A stretch of DNA of 7,470 nucleotides from Gammaproteobacteria bacterium (GCA_003454335.1 DMKK01000207.1:1-7470), one strand, 5' to 3'; positions 1 through 7,215 are shown, counted from the stretch's first letter. Numbers and translations are program-made. Notes: generated by a model not told the origin, from the letters alone.

Positions 1-144
1 TTGTTCGATTCCCTTTTGAATGCCTTGTGCGATGAGTTTTGTCTGTTCCTTTGTTTGCCCGGGACGTTGTGTGCCGCGGGCAATACGCATGGCTTCATCC
101 TGGCTTGCTTCTGATGGCGGGTGTTTTTTAGTGTATCTGGCCAT
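1..144 (-). CDS. DUF2956 family protein (N-terminal 48 codons, cut by window edge)
   Basis: The first 48 codons of a gene that continues past the left edge. The protein begins MARYTKKHPPSEASQDEAMR and contains RPGQTKEQTKLIAQGIQKGI at residues 27-46; this short, charged, glutamine- and lysine-rich beginning with a PGQTKEQTKLIAQGI core is what I recognise as DUF2956, a small cytosolic family of unknown function in gammaproteobacteria. The ATG start is supported by AAGGA (151-155) six bases upstream. The start lies inside the end of the M1 peptidase gene (17-base overlap), so it is the last visible gene of that operon and probably translated partly by coupling. No signal peptide or membrane segment is visible. 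Family assignment is by memory of the motif; function is unknown. Confidence 0.82.
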   Translation of the reverse strand, partial: MARYTKKHPPSEASQDEAMRIARGTQRPGQTKEQTKLIAQGIQKGIEQ

Positions 145-2350
145 GGGGTTTCCTTGTGCCGTTCACAGAAAGTGATTCGGTCGCTGGTGCCAGCGGCTTG
201 CGCGGCGCCAGGCGCGCGGGACCGGGTTTGATTTTTGCACCGTCGTTTTGTATCACAGCAACCGACAGCGGTGAATTTACCACCGGCCACTGGCCTTTGA
301 GCACATTGTCCGGTGCCGTGCCGGTAAAGGCGAGGTAGCTGTAGCGTCCATAGTGCGGCAGCTTACGTCCCAGGCCGGGCAGGGCAGCCGGTGAACCGGC
401 CACCAGCCAGCCGAGCGCCTGGTCCGGTTCCTGTGGATGCCGACCCAGTACAACCAGGGAATGTGTTTCGGGTTTGATAGTGGTCTGTTCGATGCGTATG
501 GTATTTCCCGCGTCTTCGAAATCATACGCTTGCAAAGCCAGCTTTAATTGCGGCCGGAAACGGTTATTCCAGCCGAACAGCCACACGCTGCGGTCATCGG
601 GGATGCGTTCCAGTGCATCATCAAATACAACATCAACCTGCTCGGGTTTTTCTTGCTGCCACGATTCGGCCAGGGCCTGGTAGGCACCTTGAAAATCCGT
701 AGAAGCCTGTGCCGGCAGTATGATCAGCACCTGCTGCGCCCCCATCGCCTGGCTGACTGCCGGTGGAATTTCGTTGCGATGCAGGCGGCGGAATATGTCG
801 AATTCGGGGTCAACGTCGAGTTGCAGCGGGCGTGCCGGCAGGTCGATATTCAGTGTCTCGTGGCGTTTTGTGAGGTGGATGTCGGTCTGATAAGCCTTGC
901 TCATGCCATCGAGGTGCACGGCTACAGGGACTTGTAGAACATAGGGCGCGGCTGGCTGGGTTTGTTCGATGTCGGCTGACAGACGATAACCATCACCCCG
1001 TACTGTTGCTGTAGCCTGGTTTACCCGCAACTGTGGTGCACCCGGGCGTTCGACCCATTGCGAGAAGAACTGGTTAAGCGGCTGTTGGGCGGTAGCGCTG
1101 TAGCTCGCTTGTAGCGCAGCGAAGTCCGCGACCCTGAACTGGTATTGATCATAGAAAGACTGCAAACCGGCTGTAAAGGTTGCGTCTCCCAGCTGCCTGC
1201 GCAGCATATGAAACAGCATGAGCGTCTTTCCGTAACCGACGGCCTCGGTGCGTGCACCGTGGCGGCTGCGAAATTCTGTTAAGGGGAAATCATCCTGCTG
1301 GCTGACATAGTCCGTATATTTCTGCAGTGTGGTTCGCCGGTAATCGCTGCCGCGATTGCGTTGCTCCATGATCAGATGGTCAGCCAGATAGCTGGTCAGG
1401 CCCTCTGCCCAGTTGCCGCTTTGGTAGTCAATATAAACGCTGTTTCCCCACCAGTTATGCAGAATTTCGTGCGGATAGGAGGAATGCAGAATAAAGGGGA
1501 AACGCAGCACTCTGGATCCCAGCAGGGTAAAGGAGGGCATGCCATAGCCGGTTTCCCAGAAATTTTCGACCAGGGCAAATTTCCTGAAGGGGTAGGGGCC
1601 GATCAGGGCGTCGTAGAGTTCAATGTACTGGTGGGTAGTATCAAGATATTTCTGTGCCAGTGCCGGGTCAGGCTGGCGCAGCAATACCATGGCTTGCACA
1701 TTATTTTCTGTTGTTTCGTACTCGGTGTAGGGTCCGGCAATCAGATATATTTCCTGTTGCGGGGTGGTGCTGCGCCAGTGTTCACTGGCCGAGGTATCCG
1801 TGGCCACATGACTCAGGCGTTCGCCCTGGCTCATGCCTCTCCAGTCAGCCGGTAACTGTAAATCGATAGTGAACGTGACCATCCCGGTATCGATATGCGG
1901 GTACCAGAAACTGGTGCTGGCGAGAAAGACACCCTGCGGTGATATGATGCCCGGCGTTTGCTGGAAACTGCGTGCGTAGTCTTCTCCCCGTTGCTGCAAG
2001 GCATGCCGGATGTTGCCCTGGTAGCGCAAGGTGAAACTGTTTGCGCCGGCAGCAAGCGTGACTCGATAGCGTTTGGGAGTTATGCCCGGGTTATTGGTTG
2101 AATTTTTCAGTACGGGCATGCTGCTCAAGTGTGCACCCGGGCTTACTAGTTCAGGCAGTAATTCAGGATGCAGGGAAAATACCAGTGAATCGATATTGCT
2201 ACCCGTCAAGGTGATGGTGTCCTGTATTTCGATGCCGTGAGTATCCGGATGGAGTGCCACGGTGAGATCGTGGTGTAGTGGAGCGGCGGCCGTGCAGGGA
2301 ACCCATACCAGACATAGCAGCAGGACAACATATCCTGGCAATCCTTGCAT
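128..2350 (-). CDS. secreted M1-type zinc metallopeptidase (aminopeptidase N-like)
   Basis: Predicted exported gluzincin peptidase. Numbering here is from an in-frame TTG at 2359 (743 residues); the preferred ATG at 2350 is codon 4 of that frame and gives 740. The N-terminus has a hydrophobic stretch (about 9-22) ending in TAAAP, a plausible signal peptidase I site, though with no positive charge before it. Zinc-site motif HEILHNWWGN starts at His297 (His297, Glu298, His301), with the third ligand Glu319 in NWAEGLTSYL and a likely catalytic Tyr376 in VGYGKTLMLFHML. Residues about 25-210 form the N-terminal beta-rich region; about 440-743 are a less conserved C-terminal region. Two departures from classic M1 enzymes: GYGMPSF (271-277) sits where GxMEN is expected, and Glu319 is one residue closer to the HEXXH than usual. 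Together these suggest a distinct subfamily whose exopeptidase activity should not be assumed. No Shine-Dalgarno is visible; the ATG follows the ChaN stop by one base (TAACATG), implying coupling. Confidence 0.9.
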   Translation of the reverse strand: MQGLPGYVVLLLCLVWVPCTAAAPLHHDLTVALHPDTHGIEIQDTITLTGSNIDSLVFSLHPELLPELVSPGAHLSSMPVLKNSTNNPGITPKRYRVTLAAGANSFTLRYQGNIRHALQQRGEDYARSFQQTPGIISPQGVFLASTSFWYPHIDTGMVTFTIDLQLPADWRGMSQGERLSHVATDTSASEHWRSTTPQQEIYLIAGPYTEYETTENNVQAMVLLRQPDPALAQKYLDTTHQYIELYDALIGPYPFRKFALVENFWETGYGMPSFTLLGSRVLRFPFILHSSYPHEILHNWWGNSVYIDYQSGNWAEGLTSYLADHLIMEQRNRGSDYRRTTLQKYTDYVSQQDDFPLTEFRSRHGARTEAVGYGKTLMLFHMLRRQLGDATFTAGLQSFYDQYQFRVADFAALQASYSATAQQPLNQFFSQWVERPGAPQLRVNQATATVRGDGYRLSADIEQTQPAAPYVLQVPVAVHLDGMSKAYQTDIHLTKRHETLNIDLPARPLQLDVDPEFDIFRRLHRNEIPPAVSQAMGAQQVLIILPAQASTDFQGAYQALAESWQQEKPEQVDVVFDDALERIPDDRSVWLFGWNNRFRPQLKLALQAYDFEDAGNTIRIEQTTIKPETHSLVVLGRHPQEPDQALGWLVAGSPAALPGLGRKLPHYGRYSYLAFTGTAPDNVLKGQWPVVNSPLSVAVIQNDGAKIKPGPARLAPRKPLAPATESLSVNGTRKPHGQIH

Positions 2351-2351
2351 G

Positions 2352-3539
2352 TTATTCAAGAGTTATTTCGAAGGTCATGGTTTTTCCGGCAGTAAACCAG
2401 TGCTTGCGGAGCATGTCGATACTGATAGTGTCACCCGGCAGCTTGTCCCATAAGGCAAGGCGTAAATCGGCCTGGTTGTTGATGGTCTCGTCGTCTATTG
2501 ACAGTATCCGGTCACCGGCTTTTATGCCGGCTGTGGCGCAGGGACTGTCATCAATGCATGCCTCCACTTTGAGTGCACCATCCTCTTCTTCCAGTAATGC
2601 ACCTATTTTTCCGGCTGGCGGCAGCGGTTGCTCTGCGGGCAACAGCAGATAATCGGCAAGGCCAGGTTCGATGCTGCCTTCCCAGCTGTTGAGGACAATG
2701 GCGGTATCCGCTTCCACTCGCCGCAGCAGGCGCCTGGGTATCGCGCTGCCGTAGGCGAGATGCCCGCTGCCTGCCACGATGACCATATGATGATCGGGGT
2801 TTGCCTGCAGAAAACCGGCGGCACGCTCGGCCATGCCTTCGTCCCATAATAGCTGGACCTCGAGGAAGTGCTCAAACGGCTGTCCGCTGCCTCTGGGATG
2901 GTACTCGAAAACCTCCTTGATACGTTCTGCGTATGCAGCATCTGAACGATCGATTTCGTCGGGGAGGCGTGCGCGTTCTGCTGCGGTCAGTCCTTCCAGT
3001 CCGATACGACCGACTTTTCTGGTCAACTCGACCGGCAGATTTAACGCGATCACCGGCAGCTGGTGCTCACGGGCGTAGTGCAGGATGGGGGCGTACAGAC
3101 GGTAATCCATCCGCCAGCGCTGGTAGTATTCCGTTGCGCGCAGCATCTCCTGTTCACTGATTGCGCCCGTTACATAGTCGTTCAGGTAAGGCTGGAAAGG
3201 CTGTTGAAAGGTTTCCATGCCGATGGCCAGTTGCGGGTGTAGCTGGTGCAGGCCGCGTATGATCTCCAGCTGGATCAGATGGTGATCATAGCGATTATGT
3301 GTTTCACCGACGAAAACCACGCGTTTCCCGGCAAGCGCGGGGATGAGTTTCTCTACCGTTGTGTAGGCATTCAGATCAAGGACAGGCGTTTCCCCGACGG
3401 CTGCTTCAGTCTGCTTCGGTGCTGCGCCGTGCATGGCAGGTACTGCTTCGCGTGGCGAGGATTCAACGATGCTGCAACCTCCCGTTACCATAAGTACCAG
3501 GAACAGGCTGAGGCAGTGTGTGTGCTGACTGACTACCAC
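2352..3539 (-). CDS. ChaN family lipoprotein with C-terminal PDZ domain
   Basis: A 395-residue envelope protein. The N-terminus is a lipoprotein-type signal: hydrophobic 10-18, then VTGGC with Cys22 as the probable lipidated residue; the -3 Thr makes the lipobox imperfect. The ChaN/DUF399 (haem-binding uptake, Tiki-type) domain spans about 55-300, with VVFVGETHNRYDHH (74-87), IGMETFQQPFQPYLNDYV (106-123), QLLWDEGMAE (229-238) and VIVAGSGHLAYGSAIPRR (253-270). Conserved Glu79, His81, Glu109 and His260 are candidate metal or haem ligands. Residues about 314-395 read as a PDZ domain (GIKAGDRILSIDD at 338-350). Campylobacter ChaN binds haem; the wider superfamily includes Tiki metalloproteases and erythromycin esterase, so either haem handling or hydrolysis is possible. 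The start is GTG, overlapping the end of the DUF2058 gene by 7 bases (ATGTGGTAG); the frame is closed by a stop at 3578-3576 and no other start precedes the signal peptide. No Shine-Dalgarno is visible, so coupled translation is likely. Confidence 0.9.
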   Translation of the reverse strand: MVVSQHTHCLSLFLVLMVTGGCSIVESSPREAVPAMHGAAPKQTEAAVGETPVLDLNAYTTVEKLIPALAGKRVVFVGETHNRYDHHLIQLEIIRGLHQLHPQLAIGMETFQQPFQPYLNDYVTGAISEQEMLRATEYYQRWRMDYRLYAPILHYAREHQLPVIALNLPVELTRKVGRIGLEGLTAAERARLPDEIDRSDAAYAERIKEVFEYHPRGSGQPFEHFLEVQLLWDEGMAERAAGFLQANPDHHMVIVAGSGHLAYGSAIPRRLLRRVEADTAIVLNSWEGSIEPGLADYLLLPAEQPLPPAGKIGALLEEEDGALKVEACIDDSPCATAGIKAGDRILSIDDETINNQADLRLALWDKLPGDTISIDMLRKHWFTAGKTMTFEITLE

Positions 3540-4066
3540 ATCAAGTCGTCGGGTACCTGAAAATCGGCGTAGGGGTCATCCTCGTCAGGTGTCTCGGTGG
3601 ACTGGTTGCTGAGGATCTGTGTGGACTCGTCACGTTGCTGAATCTTGTCGGCAACCAGTGTGGGGATCAGCTCGTACTGCTCATCCAGCTTGATGATGCA
3701 GAGGCGGCCATTACTCAGCTGTTTTAGTTGTGTCGCGGTGACGGGAATGCGCTTGACCAGCGAACCGTCGGTAAAGCTATAGGTGATGTCACCGTCATCC
3801 CGGGGTTGGCGGTTCATTTCGACAAGCTGGCGTACCTGCGCACCAATTGCCTTGCGTTCGGCCTCTGCCTTGCGTTGCTGGTTGAGCTGACGGTCACGCT
3901 CAACCTTCTCGGTTTGTGCCTGCTGCGCTGCCAGCTTTGCCTTATTGGTCGTCTCTATCTTGTTCTTCTGCTTCTGTTTGGTCTGCTTGTGCCGGGTCTT
4001 GTTATTCTTGTTCGCCTGCTTCTCATCGATAAGGCCGGCCTTGAGCAATTGGTCCTGCAATGACAT
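3533..4066 (-). CDS. yaiL: DUF2058 family protein (YaiL-like)
   Basis: A 177-residue cytosolic protein matching DUF2058, the family of E. coli YaiL, in length and layout. It starts MSLQDQLLKAGLIDEKQANK, the typical opening; residues about 18-75 are very rich in Lys, Gln, Glu and Arg and look like a charged helix or coiled coil. The conserved core DGDITYSFTDGSLVKRIPVT is at 91-110, followed by RLCIIKLDEQYELIP (121-135). The tail from about 158 is acidic and ends DDLMW. The family is described as nucleoprotein or polynucleotide-associated, but its activity is not established. I chose the ATG at 4066 rather than an in-frame start at 4129 because GCAGGA (4079-4074) ends seven bases before it, family members begin at this point, and the 21 extra residues look non-coding. 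It is first in the operon, behind the promoter at 4148-4120. Confidence 0.9.
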   Translation of the reverse strand: MSLQDQLLKAGLIDEKQANKNNKTRHKQTKQKQKNKIETTNKAKLAAQQAQTEKVERDRQLNQQRKAEAERKAIGAQVRQLVEMNRQPRDDGDITYSFTDGSLVKRIPVTATQLKQLSNGRLCIIKLDEQYELIPTLVADKIQQRDESTQILSNQSTETPDEDDPYADFQVPDDLMW

Positions 4067-4073
4067 GGATATT

Positions 4074-4079
4074 TCCTGC
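4074..4079 (-). promoter_or_regulatory. Shine-Dalgarno deciding the DUF2058 start
   Basis: GCAGGA on the minus strand, seven bases upstream of the ATG at 4066. It supports the 177-residue product over an N-terminally extended one starting at 4129. Confidence 0.75.
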
Positions 4080-4119
4080 GGTGTAATGGTTTGTGGTGAT
4101 GACGATCGGGAAAGGGATG

Positions 4120-4148
4120 ATTTTAGCAACTACAGCGCGGGAGCCCAA
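4120..4148 (-). promoter_or_regulatory. sigma70-like promoter of the DUF2058-ChaN-M1-DUF2956 operon
   Basis: On the minus strand, -35 TTGGGC (4148-4143), a 17-base spacer and -10 TAAAAT (4125-4120, five of six matches to TATAAT). Transcription would start near 4113, giving a leader of about 47 bases before the ATG at 4066. Position, spacing and the strong -10 support it; the -35 is weak in its second half. The rest of the 4067-4278 spacer shows no convincing terminator or other gene. Confidence 0.6.
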
Positions 4149-4278
4149 GCAGTTCCGGAAGGCAATAACAATAGTCCAGTCCCGGGCATCAGCATCATAC
4201 GCCCGCGTTACTGTTGAGAGAGTGGCTGGTTTGCCCGCAAACAAGAGCGGTATTTCTTTGGAAAACAGCGGACGCAGT

Positions 4279-4584
4279 CTACATATATGTGACTATATTG
4301 TTCGCGGCTTTACTCAGGAGCCTGTCAACATCCTTCTCAGCTTCAAGCCAGTCGAGTAGCGCGTGCCCGGACTGGAATCCGCGTTTTTCGGCCTGATAAT
4401 ATGCAGCTTCCGCAATCATTCTATGGCGTTCAGTAGCGAATGCCGCTGACGAAACACTGGATCGTTGCTTGTTAGCCTTGCGTTCAATTCTGTACCCGGT
4501 CGTATTTGACTTCCCGACGGTCGGTTTGGTGGTCTTTCTGGATTTGGCGGCCTTTCTGAGTGTGAGTATTGCTGTTTTCAGCAT
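4279..4584 (-). CDS. DUF2934 domain protein
   Basis: A 101-residue protein. Residues 1-43 are strongly basic (many Lys and Arg, with Ser and Thr) and probably disordered. Residues about 52-89 carry the DUF2934 signature: RHRMIAEAAYYQAEKRGF (53-70) followed by DWLEAEKDVDRLL (78-90), where the A-Y, rGf and DWl-AE positions are what the family conserves. Family function is unknown to me. AGGAG (4595-4591) lies six bases before the ATG, a good Shine-Dalgarno. The gene follows the 33-residue microprotein by 63 bases on the same strand, so the two may share a transcript. A basic tail joined to a small helical domain would fit nucleic-acid or membrane-surface binding, but that is only a guess. Some codons differ in use from the neighbours (several AAA and AAC in the N-terminal part). 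Confidence 0.85.
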   Translation of the reverse strand: MLKTAILTLRKAAKSRKTTKPTVGKSNTTGYRIERKANKQRSSVSSAAFATERHRMIAEAAYYQAEKRGFQSGHALLDWLEAEKDVDRLLSKAANNIVTYM

Positions 4585-4647
4585 GGATTACTCCTGCCCG
4601 ATTGCAGCTGCCTCATAAGCATGAGTGTAAAACGCATAAAGATAAAT

Positions 4648-4749
4648 TTACCCGAATATCAGAGTGTTATAGAGATAAATTGCTGGTGGTGTCAGTCCTG
4701 CAACCAGAATCAACACGCCACAGGCATAGGCGAGAACTGTCTGGGCCAT
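4648..4749 (-). CDS. 33-residue hydrophobic membrane microprotein (hypothetical)
   Basis: A small open frame: ATG at 4749-4747, TAA at 4650-4648, 33 residues. It begins MAQTVLAYACGVLILVAGL and ends YLYNTLIFG. Residues about 5-31 are almost wholly hydrophobic, with a Thr-Pro-Pro (20-22) in the middle, so it should be a single-pass, possibly kinked, inner-membrane peptide; Cys10 is the only cysteine and there are no charged side chains at all. AGGA (4760-4757) ends seven bases before the ATG, the same spacing as for the DUF2058 gene. It sits between the response regulator gene and the DUF2934 gene, all in the same direction, which makes it a candidate member or target of that two-component system. 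I do not recognise a family. The case for it being real is the ribosome site plus uniform membrane-type composition; conservation has not been tested. Confidence 0.6.
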   Translation of the reverse strand: MAQTVLAYACGVLILVAGLTPPAIYLYNTLIFG

Positions 4750-4936
4750 GTTCAATTCCTGTAGGGGATGAAATAATCAACGTGCATGGTAGTTAACCTA
4801 TCAAAAGGGCGACAGGGGGAAAATACGGGTGACTACTTATTTACAACCTTATGAAACACTAATGTTTGAATTGGCTGGCCAGTGCCGCGGGTGAAATTCT
4901 GGCTCAGTCCCGCAGGAGTCTCGTTCCCGGCGCCTG
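4750..4936 (-). promoter_or_regulatory. spacer between response regulator and microprotein; probable regulatory region with small dyads
   Basis: A 187-base gene-free stretch. It probably holds the promoter of the microprotein gene, but I find no convincing -35/-10 pair. Dyads present: AAATA-N12-TATTT (4821-4825 and 4838-4842) around ACTAC and CCCGT elements; AAACA-CTAA-TGTTT (4854-4867), extendable to 4852-4869 with one mismatch; the 8-base palindrome CTGGCCAG; and GTTAAC. These are candidate regulator sites. No intrinsic terminator for the response regulator gene is seen. Confidence 0.35.
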
Positions 4937-5560
4937 TCAGTCCAGTTGGTAGAGTCCGCTGGCAATTGCCAGTTCAATCAGCCGGGTCAGCGACTGGGTA
5001 CCGGTTTTCTCCATGACCCGACTGCGATGAATTTCCACAGTCCGGTGGCTGAGATTCAATTCTGCGGCAATCTCCTTGTTCACCTTGCCAGTCACGACCA
5101 GTAGCATGACCTGTTGTTCCCTTGGTGTGAGTGTTGTCAGCCGCGCCCGGGCATGTTCTCGTTTTGCCACTGTTTCACGATTTATCCGGTCAAGCTGAAT
5201 GGCCTCCCCGATTCTTTCCAGCAGTGCGCTTTCATCGAAAGGCTTTTCCATGAAGTCCACCGCACCTGTACGGAACGCCCTGGCGGACATGGGGACATTG
5301 CCGTGGCCGGTCAGAAAGATAATGGGCAGGGTAATTCCCTTTGCTGTCAGGACATCCTGCAGTTCCATGCCGCTCATGTCCGGCATGCGAATATCCAGTA
5401 CCAGGCAGCCTGCCTGATTTTGCGTATAAGTATTCAGGAAGGCCGTGGCGTTTTCGAAGGATGCTGTCTTGAATGCGGCAGATTCCAGCAGCAGTTCGAG
5501 TGCATCACGGACGGCGTGATCATCATCAACCAGAAAGACGGTAGGTTCAGTATCGGTCAC
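4937..5560 (-). CDS. FixJ/StyR/TodT-type response regulator (receiver + LuxR-type HTH)
   Basis: A 207-residue transcription factor, the partner of the adjacent kinase. The receiver domain (about 6-120) has the acidic pocket VDDD (11-14), phospho-acceptor Asp56 in LVLDIRMPDMSGMEL, conserved Thr84 in FLTGHGNVPMSARAF and Lys106 in MEKPFDE. A linker of about 20 residues leads to a LuxR/FixJ-type helix-turn-helix (about 143-207): LTPREQQVMLLVVTGKVNKE then LSHRTVEIHRSRVMEKTG. Length and layout match the FixJ, TodT and StyR group, whose members activate transcription as phosphorylated dimers. The start is GTG, 4 bases after the kinase stop (TAAAAACGTG), with only a weak GGGA upstream, so the two are co-transcribed and probably coupled. 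No downstream intrinsic terminator is seen. Target genes cannot be read from the sequence; the microprotein gene next door is a candidate. Confidence 0.95.
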   Translation of the reverse strand: MTDTEPTVFLVDDDHAVRDALELLLESAAFKTASFENATAFLNTYTQNQAGCLVLDIRMPDMSGMELQDVLTAKGITLPIIFLTGHGNVPMSARAFRTGAVDFMEKPFDESALLERIGEAIQLDRINRETVAKREHARARLTTLTPREQQVMLLVVTGKVNKEIAAELNLSHRTVEIHRSRVMEKTGTQSLTRLIELAIASGLYQLD

Positions 5561-5564
5561 GTTT

Positions 5565-7181
5565 TTATGTCCCGGTTAATGGCAGGGTGAAGTAAAAGCT
5601 TGTGCCTGATCCGGGGTGCGATTCTACCCTGAGTTGTCCGCCGTGGGCTTCTATAATTGAGCGGCTGATTGCCAGGCCAAGTCCCATGCCGTCTGTCCGG
5701 GTGGAATAAAAGGCATCAAAAATCCTGTTGACCATGGAAGAGTCAAGTCCGGGGCCGTTATCATGGACAACAACCTCGATATAGTCATCTGCACGGCGGC
5801 TGGAAATTGTTAATGTCGGAGTCCTGGTGTTTGCAGTGACTATGGCCTCGATTGCATTCTGCACCAGGTTGATCACGACTTGTTCGATCTGGATTTTGTC
5901 GGCGGTGATCAGCGGCAGCTTGCTTGTCAGTTCCAGATGTCTGGAGATGCCCTGTTTTTCCAGTTCGGGTTCGACAAGGTCGGTAGCATCCAGTATGACC
6001 GTGTTGATGTCCACGGCCGTACGCCTGGCCTTGCCCTTGCTGCCGAACCGGCGCATACGGTGGACAATCTTGCCTGCGCGTTGTGCCTGTAGCGAGGCCT
6101 GCTGCAGTGCGTGCACAAGCTTTTCGGGCGTTTCTGCTGATGCATCAATGATCCTGAGACCGGCCTGACAATAGGTAGAGATGGCAGACAAGGGCTGATT
6201 AAGTTCGTGGGCAAGTCCGGATGCCATTTCGCCCATAATATTAAGCCGGTCAACGTGTGCCAACTCGCTCTGATGTTTGAGGGCCTGTGTTTCGGCCTCG
6301 ACCCGGTGCTGCTCCTTGCGTCTTAACTGGTGCAGCATCAGGAATCCGATGCTGGCAAATCCGATGAAAACAAGAGCCGCGTAGGTCCAGTTGCGGGCAG
6401 CTTCATCATGGAACAGATTTGACTCCGGCAGATCGACAAGATCCCAGCGTGTACCGGTAATTTGCAGTGTATGGCTGAGGCGCGCAAGTTCATCGGCGTC
6501 CAGAAAGAATTCCCGCTGCAGGAGGTTGCGTGAGCCCGCGGCTGTAATTTCGATCAGCCCCGGTTTGTCTTTGCGCAGTAACAGCAGTTCGTGTCCCGGT
6601 AATTGCATCCGTTGCAGGGTCCGCGCCAGCAAGTCAGGATGAAAACTCAGAAAAAAAACGCCTTGCAGTTCCCCCGTATTGCCCCAGGGCACCATGATGT
6701 CAAAGTGATAGGCCAGCGGGTTAGGATGGATGTATCCCTGTTGCCGGTAGTCCTCGCCGATAAACGTATGAATGTCCTGCTGACAGACTTCACCAACGTT
6801 TTCATCAAAATACGGTGCCAGAACATTACCGGCCGCATCTGTAAGCGTGAGGGCAAAGTATTCCGGAAAATATTTCAGGGTTGCCTGCTCAAGTTGTCCC
6901 CACAAGGCATCATCATCCAGGTCGGCAGCAATGGCCTCAAACAGGTACAGCTGCTCATCGGCAAACAGCCGCATCGATCGTTGCAGTTCGCTGAACAGGG
7001 TTTCCAGATCTTCGGCAGCGCCCGTTACCGAGGTCATGGCCAATTGCAAATGGTGTTGCCGGAATCTGTCCGTCTGCTGCCATGCCTGCCAGGACAGTAT
7101 CGCGCACACCATCAACAGAATGGTTATGACATGGGCCAGATGAATATGGCTGGGCAGGCGGTCAAACAGATTCCGGGGCAT
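5565..7181 (-). CDS. membrane sensor histidine kinase with periplasmic sensor region (FixL/TodS/StyS-class kinase core)
   Basis: Numbering here is from an in-frame TTG at 7205 (546 residues); the preferred ATG at 7181 gives 538. A first membrane helix at about 22-42 and a second at about 273-293 enclose a 230-residue periplasmic region that looks like a Cache/PDC-type sensor, for example ALTLTDAAGNVLAP at 118-131. After a short coiled linker (about 294-316) comes the HisKA domain with phospho-acceptor His333 in SGLAHELNQPLSAIS, then the ATPase domain: N box NLVQNAIEA (446-454), G1 DNGPGL (482-487), F box around FDAFYST (496-502) and G2 GMGLGLA (506-512). All catalytic motifs are intact. The HELNQPL phosphorylation box is typical of kinases paired with FixJ-type regulators. 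The TTG would lie almost on the predicted transcription start, whereas the ATG leaves a leader of about 27 bases; neither has a clear Shine-Dalgarno. The ligand is unknown. Confidence 0.94.
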   Translation of the reverse strand: MPRNLFDRLPSHIHLAHVITILLMVCAILSWQAWQQTDRFRQHHLQLAMTSVTGAAEDLETLFSELQRSMRLFADEQLYLFEAIAADLDDDALWGQLEQATLKYFPEYFALTLTDAAGNVLAPYFDENVGEVCQQDIHTFIGEDYRQQGYIHPNPLAYHFDIMVPWGNTGELQGVFFLSFHPDLLARTLQRMQLPGHELLLLRKDKPGLIEITAAGSRNLLQREFFLDADELARLSHTLQITGTRWDLVDLPESNLFHDEAARNWTYAALVFIGFASIGFLMLHQLRRKEQHRVEAETQALKHQSELAHVDRLNIMGEMASGLAHELNQPLSAISTYCQAGLRIIDASAETPEKLVHALQQASLQAQRAGKIVHRMRRFGSKGKARRTAVDINTVILDATDLVEPELEKQGISRHLELTSKLPLITADKIQIEQVVINLVQNAIEAIVTANTRTPTLTISSRRADDYIEVVVHDNGPGLDSSMVNRIFDAFYSTRTDGMGLGLAISRSIIEAHGGQLRVESHPGSGTSFYFTLPLTGT

Positions 7182-7215
7182 GGTGTATGGGCGAGTGAAG
7201 GACAACAGGGGGCGT

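Noticed and set aside
4067..4129. N-terminal extension of the DUF2058 protein to an upstream in-frame start at 4129.
   Set aside because: The extension overlaps the predicted promoter -10 box, lacks a ribosome site, and precedes the conserved family start MSLQDQLLKAG, which has its own Shine-Dalgarno.
4612..4625. CTCAT-AAGC-ATGAG hairpin between the microprotein and DUF2934 genes as a terminator.
   Set aside because: The stem is only five base pairs and no U-rich run follows it on the minus-strand transcript.
4937..5560. Orphan or non-phosphorylated regulator possibility.
   Set aside because: Asp56, the acidic pocket, Thr84 and Lys106 are all present, and the cognate kinase with intact His333 and ATP-binding motifs is 4 bases away.
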